A stretch of 28,733 bases of DNA, from the NCBI GenBank assembly GCA_938017765.1, contig CALIJH010000092.1, forward strand, positions 1 through 28,733, given 5' to 3'. Under the pieces are notes generated by a model that saw only the letters and a program-made list of their open reading frames with translations, did not search any database and had not been told where the DNA came from. Of the stretch, positions 23,509 to 28,733 are shown piece by piece; position 1 is the first letter of the stretch, and every line of letters begins with the position of its first letter. Source of the stretch: an uncultured Leptotrichia sp. (GTDB lineage Bacteria; Fusobacteriota; Fusobacteriia; Fusobacteriales; Leptotrichiaceae). Position numbers and translations under genes: made by a program.

Positions 23509-24642
23509 TTAATCTGTTTTATTTTCTAATAAACTGTGAATTTGGAAAGTAGGCTCTGCACTTTTATTCTGATATAATATTATCAGTTCATTGATTTCTT
23601 TATTTTTATCCTCTTCTATTCTCTTTATTATTAGAGCTGATATATTTGAAGCTTCATTCATTTCTTTTATAATATCATCATATATTAATTCGTTAATCAT
23701 TTCTTTTTTTATCTGGTCTTTACTTATCTTTTTTAAATTTTCCAATGTTATTCTTAAAGTTTTCTGAATACTTTTCAAATTATTAATATATTGATTTTTA
23801 TCTTGAGTTTCTATTTTAAATATATCTGATTTTTCAATATTATTTCTATTCTGAAATAAATTATCTGTAAGCATTTCTGTAAGAAAACTAAGTTTTAAAA
23901 GTTCTCCTGTTATCTCTTTATTATTAAATCTTTTTAAAACACTTATAGCATTCCTTAATAAGAAATATTTTACTTTTTTATTTGATTTATTTAGTTCTTT
24001 ATATTTTTCTTCTGTATTTTTCAAACTATTAAAATATTCATCATTCAAAATTTTTCCTTTTTGGAATTTATCTTTTTCATATTCTTTTGTTATATAATGA
24101 TCTTTTATTTCCTTCATAACTTTTCTTTGACTTTCTATAGCATTTATAAATCCTTCAACAGCTACATCTAATTCTTTGTATTTCGGCTCTTCTAAAAGTA
24201 ATCCTTTAGCTTGCAAAATTTTTCTATTTAATTTATCAAAATTATCATATTTTGAATCTTCCCAAAGAGAATCCAAATCTGTTTTATCAGAAAGAGCAAA
24301 ATTTCCCTTCTCATTCAAAAAAGATTTTGTATATTTTTCTTTAAATTCATCTTCGGAAGCCAATGATTTATATTCTTCTATTAAACTTACATAAATATTA
24401 TATTTTTCTTGACTACTCATTATTTTGTTAATTTCTACAGCAAAATCCTTGTCATCATTTACAAAAGAAACTTCTTTTATATTTTCATCATCTTCATATC
24501 TTATTTCCTTACCTTCTTTTATGATAGCCTCATAATTAATTTTATTGTCCTCATTTTTAATTTTTTCCTGTTTTTTTCCGTTACAGCAAATTAATAATAA
24601 AAACAATATTAACAAAATACAATCTTTAAATTTTATCTTCAT
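23509..24642 (-). CDS. DUF3829-like lipoprotein (second of a pair)
   Basis: This 377-residue protein has a lipoprotein signal ending in LLICCNGK, so lipidation is at one of the two Cys (19 or 20 from this start). The mature part is helical and charged and resembles YiiG/DUF3829 proteins: a linker, then an EYKSLASEDEF..., KELDVAVEGFINAIESQRKVMKEIKDHY and KILNDEYFNSLKNTEEKY pattern. The neighbour at 24673-25608 shares this pattern (FKELDKSLEEFLNAMDNEKSLMNEIVSYY), so the two are probably diverged paralogues. The function is not established. The ATG at 24642 has AAGGGG 7 bases upstream; a TTG one codon earlier is less likely. It is more AT-rich than its neighbour. Confidence 0.8.
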   Translation of the reverse strand: MKIKFKDCILLILFLLLICCNGKKQEKIKNEDNKINYEAIIKEGKEIRYEDDENIKEVSFVNDDKDFAVEINKIMSSQEKYNIYVSLIEEYKSLASEDEFKEKYTKSFLNEKGNFALSDKTDLDSLWEDSKYDNFDKLNRKILQAKGLLLEEPKYKELDVAVEGFINAIESQRKVMKEIKDHYITKEYEKDKFQKGKILNDEYFNSLKNTEEKYKELNKSNKKVKYFLLRNAISVLKRFNNKEITGELLKLSFLTEMLTDNLFQNRNNIEKSDIFKIETQDKNQYINNLKSIQKTLRITLENLKKISKDQIKKEMINELIYDDIIKEMNEASNISALIIKRIEEDKNKEINELIILYQNKSAEPTFQIHSLLENKTD

Positions 24643-24672
24643 CAATATTCCCCTTTAATAAAATATTTAGAA

Positions 24673-25608
24673 CTATTTCTTACCTATTATACCGTTATAA
24701 TCATCTATAAATTTATCAAAAGAAACACTAAATTTTTGGCTTTGAGGATATAAGTCATCGGATTTTTCTTCTACATATTTCATAAGATTATCCATTGAAT
24801 TTATAATATTTTCGGAACTTGCCCTAAATTTGACATACTCATCCAACTTATATCCCTCTTTTCCTATTCTCTCCCCTTTGACTTTTATCCAGTTATTATA
24901 TGTTTCCTTTGCAGTCTGATTTAATTTTTTCAGTTCAGCAATATCCTCTTCGGAAAATTCTCCCTCTTCAGATTGATATAACTTATTAGAAAAAGCTTTT
25001 ATATCACTAATAAATTTTGACATATAATATCCTGCTTCCGAACCTTTGCTTTTCATTTCTTTCAATTCTTCTTCCGACAACTTATTAGCATATTTCTCCA
25101 TATTTTCCGAATAAACAATATATTTTCCGGCACTTTTTATATTAGCTTCCATATACTTCTGATGAAGCTGTTTCCCTTTTTCAAAGTTATCTTTCTTATA
25201 CTCTCCATTTTTATAGTAGCTGACTATTTCATTCATCAATGATTTTTCATTATCCATAGCATTCAAAAATTCTTCAAGGCTTTTATCAAGCTCTTTGAAT
25301 TCAGGATTTTTCTTAACTTCTTTTTTCATTTTGTCTATTATTTTATCCAAATATTCTATATCCGGATTCAAACCTGAAACCGCATTAATACCTGCTTCAT
25401 CAGGTTCTTTAAAATTCAAATCATCATCCGAAAAATTTTGTATATATACACTGTGAAATTTATTTAACTTACCGTCTTTAATTTCATTATAAAATCTTAC
25501 ATACTCATTATACTTTTCTGACTTGTTATTTTTATTCTCCTTATTTCCGCACGATATTATCAGACCCATTAACAATAGACCTGCTAATAATAAATTTTTT
25601 AATCTCAT
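24673..25608 (-). CDS. DUF3829-like lipoprotein (first of a pair)
   Basis: This 311-residue lipoprotein has lipobox IISC (Cys20) followed by an Asn/Lys-rich tether. The mature domain is mostly helical and fits the YiiG/DUF3829 family. Its central block FKELDKSLEEFLNAMDNEKSLMNEIVSYYKNGEYKKDNFEKGKQLHQKY is closely mirrored in the next gene. GGAGG precedes the ATG at 7 bases. It is the first gene of a three-gene transcript (two lipoproteins and yaaA), 27 bases apart from the second. Its promoter overlaps the nrd operon terminator. The function is unknown. Confidence 0.82.
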   Translation of the reverse strand: MRLKNLLLAGLLLMGLIISCGNKENKNNKSEKYNEYVRFYNEIKDGKLNKFHSVYIQNFSDDDLNFKEPDEAGINAVSGLNPDIEYLDKIIDKMKKEVKKNPEFKELDKSLEEFLNAMDNEKSLMNEIVSYYKNGEYKKDNFEKGKQLHQKYMEANIKSAGKYIVYSENMEKYANKLSEEELKEMKSKGSEAGYYMSKFISDIKAFSNKLYQSEEGEFSEEDIAELKKLNQTAKETYNNWIKVKGERIGKEGYKLDEYVKFRASSENIINSMDNLMKYVEEKSDDLYPQSQKFSVSFDKFIDDYNGIIGKK

Positions 25609-25639
25609 ATTTTATCCTCCGAAATTTTTTCTTACCCTT

Positions 25640-25668
25640 ATTATATAAAAATAAAGCCAATATGTAAA
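25640..25668 (-). promoter_or_regulatory. promoter of the DUF3829 lipoprotein operon
   Basis: TTTACA (25663-25668), 17 bases and TATAAT (25640-25645) are present on the minus strand. The -35 box is in the loop and the spacer covers the 3' arm of the nrd terminator hairpin. The start site would be near 25633, about 25 bases before the lipoprotein ATG. Confidence 0.7.
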
Positions 25669-25684
25669 TATATATTGACTTTAT
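25651..25684 (-). terminator. terminator of the nrd operon
   Basis: On the minus strand ATAAAGTCAATAT pairs with ATATTGGCTTTAT (13 bp with one G-U pair) around an 8-base loop, followed by TTTTATATAA. It starts 9 bases after the nrdF stop. The stem is AT-rich and the T tract is short, so some read-through into the lipoprotein genes is plausible. Confidence 0.7.
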
Positions 25685-25693
25685 ATATAAATA

Positions 25694-26698
25694 TTATATT
25701 TCCAATTCTATTTCATTATCTTTAAATTCAAAGTCATCATCATGTAAATGCACTACTTCCAATGCTTTTTCATAGTTTGTCGATTTTTTGGAAAAGAAGT
25801 CGTGTTGTGTAGTTTCTACATTTAGTCCGTTTAACACAATAGGATTTACATCTTTTACTTCAAATTCCTCTTCAAATCCTAAATTCATCAATGCTTTATT
25901 GGCATTGTATCTTATATATTCCTTGACGTCGGCTGTAAGTCCTATATCCCCATAAACTTCATCTGTATATCTTGCTTCATTTTCATATAAATCGTACATC
26001 AGCTCTTTCAATTCTTTTCTGACACTTTCTTTTTCCTCGTTAGAAAATGTGGCATATATTTCCTGCGAAAGCAACCCTACAAATACGCCGTGAATAGACT
26101 CATCGGCGATTATTTTCTTAATTATATCACAGCTTGCTACCATTTGTCCTTGTCCTGCAAGCCACAAAGGTAAGAAAAATCCACTGTAAAATAAATATGT
26201 TTCCAAATAAACCGAGGCACAGAGAGCCATATAGATTTCCCTTTTTGTAGCTTTCGGATTATTCATTTTTTGATAATAATAATCAATTTTGTTGGCTTTA
26301 TACTGCAAATGCTCATTTTCCTGCACCCAGTTGAATGTTTCGTTTATCTCTCTTGTGGATGCAACCGTTGTAAAGATTGTAGAATAAGACTTCGCATGGA
26401 TAGTTTCCATCATACACATATATGACAACACCGAACGGCATTGAAGCGAATCAATATGGTCTATAATTTTAGGCATTCCCGTATGACTTTGTAAAGTATC
26501 CAGAAGTGTCAGACCTCCCAATACCTGCAAATAAGCCAGCTTCATTTGCGGCTCCAAAGAATGCCAGCTGTCTATATCCTTTGACGGAATATATTCAGTA
26601 TCAATCCAGAATTGTTTTAAATTCTGCTCCCAGAACATCTCCACATAATCATTTTCAGGGGTGTTCCAGTTCACTGCTTCGTATATTTTTTTATTCAT
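25694..26698 (-). CDS. nrdF: class Ib ribonucleotide reductase small subunit NrdF
   Basis: NrdF carries the metal centre and tyrosyl radical that starts ribonucleotide reduction in NrdE. The protein is 334 residues. All six metal ligands are present: D67 (GLTLLDTLQ), E98 and H101 (METIHAKSYS), E166 (YLETYLFYSG), E200 and H203 (ADESIHG). The radical Tyr is Y105. This makes it a normal class Ib enzyme rather than the ligand-poor metal-free class Ie type. Class Ib normally needs the flavodoxin NrdI; none lies next to nrdF here. GGAGG precedes the ATG. It is separated from nrdE by the DUF4062 gene, from which it is 23 bases away. Confidence 0.96.
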   Translation of the reverse strand: MNKKIYEAVNWNTPENDYVEMFWEQNLKQFWIDTEYIPSKDIDSWHSLEPQMKLAYLQVLGGLTLLDTLQSHTGMPKIIDHIDSLQCRSVLSYMCMMETIHAKSYSTIFTTVASTREINETFNWVQENEHLQYKANKIDYYYQKMNNPKATKREIYMALCASVYLETYLFYSGFFLPLWLAGQGQMVASCDIIKKIIADESIHGVFVGLLSQEIYATFSNEEKESVRKELKELMYDLYENEARYTDEVYGDIGLTADVKEYIRYNANKALMNLGFEEEFEVKDVNPIVLNGLNVETTQHDFFSKKSTNYEKALEVVHLHDDDFEFKDNEIELEI

Positions 26699-26721
26699 TT
26701 TTCCTCCATTTTTTATAAAGT

Positions 26722-27681
26722 TTAGAATGGGAATTCTTCATCATCCTCTTGAATTTCCTTGCGCTCATATATAAAATGTTTTTTCTTATCAAAAAAATCA
26801 TTAATATCTTTTCTCAAATATTCTTGTTCATTAAATAATGAAGTAGAAATCATTAACTTATATTCTTTATTATTTTTATTTTTTGTCCAAGAATAATAGT
26901 CATTAAATATATCTTCTTCTATTTCTTCATATGAGGTTGCATTCATAATTGCTTTTAAATCACCTAATTTTTTTATATAAAAAGTTTTAGGAATTATCAA
27001 TATTTTTAATAGTTCTTCTAAAAATTTATTATTAAAATAAATAAATTCTTCTAAAGTTTTATTTACTTTTTTATTATCTTCTCTCAAAAATTCAACTATT
27101 GTACTAAAATTATTTATTTGTTCTTTTAATTCTTTAGCCAATGAAACTTCTTCTTTTTTCACTTCTTCATTTAAATATTCATGAAATAAACCGCTCCATT
27201 GCTCTTTTAGATATTCAGTTATATCTGTATTTTTATTAAATTCTTTAATCTGATTATTATTAGGTAAATTATAAATACTTTCTAAAAATTCATAAATTTT
27301 TGAATCATCAACATAAGAATATTTTATTTCTTTATTCTCTTTATTCATTCTCCATGTTGAAAACTCAGTTAGTACTTTTTCTTCAACAAATATATATAAT
27401 TTTTTATTACTTTCTAATGCCTTTTTTAATTCATTTTGAGTAATCGACCCTCCGTGTACACTTTCTGATCCGTATTTTGAACCTATTATACATATCACTA
27501 TATCAGCATTATTGATTTCCCTATAGCAATCATTTTCTAATTTATCTTTTTTATAAGGTATTTTTCCTATTTCATGTAAAATAGGATCGTAACACATTGT
27601 ATTTAAAAAATTTTCTAAATCACTACGTATATGCTTCAAATCATAGAATGTAGAACTTATAAACACTTTTGTTCTCGCCAT
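26722..27681 (-). CDS. DUF4062 domain protein inserted between nrdE and nrdF
   Basis: The 319-residue protein starts with a DUF4062 domain (about residues 1-100): RTKVFISSTFYDLKHIRSDL, NNADIVICIIGSKYGS and a conserved ITQNELKKAL helix. DUF4062 has a nucleotide-fold look and is often the N-terminal module of STAND/NTPase conflict-type proteins. The remainder (about 120-319) is helical with a probable coiled coil (about 165-225) and ends DDEEFPF; I see no NTPase motif. The coding sequence is clearly more AT-rich than nrdE and nrdF (in lines I hand-counted, 10-23% GC against about 28-40% in nrdF). AAGGAG precedes the ATG. Acquisition by transfer is likely; the function is unknown. Confidence 0.85.
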   Translation of the reverse strand: MARTKVFISSTFYDLKHIRSDLENFLNTMCYDPILHEIGKIPYKKDKLENDCYREINNADIVICIIGSKYGSESVHGGSITQNELKKALESNKKLYIFVEEKVLTEFSTWRMNKENKEIKYSYVDDSKIYEFLESIYNLPNNNQIKEFNKNTDITEYLKEQWSGLFHEYLNEEVKKEEVSLAKELKEQINNFSTIVEFLREDNKKVNKTLEEFIYFNNKFLEELLKILIIPKTFYIKKLGDLKAIMNATSYEEIEEDIFNDYYSWTKNKNNKEYKLMISTSLFNEQEYLRKDINDFFDKKKHFIYERKEIQEDDEEFPF

Positions 27682-27821
27682 TATTCACTCCTTTATTATT
27701 TGTTTCTCTCTTAACTACACAATATTATTTAATATTTTTTTGATTATTATTTTTAGTATTTCATCCATTTTTACTTTATAACGTAATAACGTAGGTTTTC
27801 ACTATTTTTTCTAAAATTAAT

Positions 27822-28733
27822 TTACACCGAGCAACTCAAACATTCCTCAATAGTAGCTTTTCTTGTTCTTGTATAGTAAAGCGATTTCAAGCCTAATCTG
27901 TGGGCATAAATATACAGTCTTGCCAAGTCCCTCGTAGTATCCGTACTTTTATTAAATAATATTGTGGATATTCCTTGATCTACGTGTCTCTGTATTACAG
28001 ACACAAGTTTCAGTATATTTTTCTGATCCATATCATATGCGGACTTGTAGAAGAAATAATTATCGTTTGTCAGGTAAGGCATAGGATAGAACGTTGTGCT
28101 GTCTCCATATTCTCTCACTTCTATCGTATCCACTATAGGCATTACCGAAGCTGTGGAGTTCATAATATACGACGTAGACTGATTTGGTGCTATTGCCATT
28201 CTGTAAGCATTGTAAATACCGTGTTTCATTACGTCATCTTTCAGTTTTTCCCAGTCCTCTTTTGTCGGAATATATATTCCCTCAAACAGTTCTTTTACTT
28301 TATCTGTTTGCGGAATGTATGATTTTTCAATATATTTATCAAAATATTTTCCGTTGGCGTATTCCGATTTATCAAAGTCTTTAAATGTTTCTCCTTTTTC
28401 AATCGCTATTTCCATTGATTTTTCAAGAGAATAATAATTTATCATCATAAAAAATACATTACAAAAATCAAGGGCTTCCTTACTCTCATACATTATAAAG
28501 TTTTTAGCTAAAAATCCGTGCAGGTTCATCGCTCCCAGTCCTACACTGTGTAATTCCTCATTAGCTTTCTTAATGGACGGAACAATGTCAATATTAGTCA
28601 AATCGGATACCGTAGTCAATGAATCAATAGCGGCTCTTGTAGCTTCCTTTATTCTTTTATTTTCCATTACTGTGGCAATATTAAGCGATCCCAGATTACA
28701 TGAAATTCCTCTTCTTATAACATCTTCCTCAAA
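27822..28733 (-). CDS. nrdE: class Ib ribonucleotide reductase large subunit NrdE (3' part)
   Basis: This is the catalytic subunit that reduces ribonucleoside diphosphates. Only the last 303 residues are inside the window; the frame is open through the right edge. The visible part begins at FEEDVIRRGISCNLGSLNIATVM, where the Cys of ISCNLGSLN corresponds to one of the active-site redox pair. It continues with GLGAMNLHGFLA, the nucleotide-site segment APNQSTSYIMNSTASVMPI, and the C-terminal CLSCSV whose two Cys shuttle electrons from the redoxin. A 140-base gap separates its stop from the DUF4062 gene. Confidence 0.95.
   Translation of the reverse strand, partial: FEEDVIRRGISCNLGSLNIATVMENKRIKEATRAAIDSLTTVSDLTNIDIVPSIKKANEELHSVGLGAMNLHGFLAKNFIMYESKEALDFCNVFFMMINYYSLEKSMEIAIEKGETFKDFDKSEYANGKYFDKYIEKSYIPQTDKVKELFEGIYIPTKEDWEKLKDDVMKHGIYNAYRMAIAPNQSTSYIMNSTASVMPIVDTIEVREYGDSTTFYPMPYLTNDNYFFYKSAYDMDQKNILKLVSVIQRHVDQGISTILFNKSTDTTRDLARLYIYAHRLGLKSLYYTRTRKATIEECLSCSV

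Noticed and set aside
26722..27681. Reading the DUF4062 gene as a full defence system
   Set aside because: Only one gene is present, with no NTPase, nuclease or partner gene in the window; a system cannot be claimed from this sequence alone.

Overview
The window is AT-rich DNA from a diderm-type bacterium. It looks most like a fusobacterium of the Leptotrichia/Sneathia/Streptobacillus group. That assignment is an inference from the strongly A/T-biased codons, an Enterococcus-type ntp V-ATPase operon, small lipobox proteins and a reduced division cluster; no rRNA is present to test it. Almost every gene lies on the minus strand, so the window reads right to left. One gene (capA-like, 21284-22438) is on the plus strand. 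I found no tRNA, rRNA, CRISPR array or transposase.

Right end (about 25.6-28.7 kb): a class Ib ribonucleotide reductase operon. It holds the 3' part of nrdE, then an inserted DUF4062 gene that is visibly more AT-rich, then nrdF and a terminator. The terminator overlaps a good promoter for the next operon, which carries two DUF3829-type lipoproteins and yaaA (22.75-25.6 kb).

Middle (about 14.7-22.7 kb): a plus-strand CapA-family lipoprotein gene is divergent from a membrane-anchored protein with a lipocalin-like core. The latter is followed by mltG, tilS, ftsH and an unrecognised membrane-anchored protein, closely spaced like an operon. The space between the convergent capA and yaaA ends is filled by an imperfect palindrome of about 260 bp. 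A shorter relative of it lies at the left edge of the window.

From 9.3 to 14.7 kb: an exported ankyrin-repeat protein, ptsI and a DJ-1/PfpI gene end at a strong terminator. The mini division cluster mraZ-rsmH-ftsL comes next. It starts from a promoter whose start site lies on four 10-bp-spaced MraZ-type boxes, and it ends at another strong terminator.

Left end (0.3-9.1 kb): a complete nine-gene V-type ATPase operon in the order G/H-I-K-E-C-F-A-B-D (ntpFIKECGABD in Enterococcus hirae naming). The rotor subunit K keeps all five residues that bind Na+ in E. hirae, so a sodium-translocating enzyme is likely.

The points most worth a second look are the DUF4062 gene inside the nrd operon, the paired foldback elements, the MraZ box array with its repetitive leader, the predicted Na+ specificity, the lipocalin-like protein, and the promoter nested in the nrd terminator.
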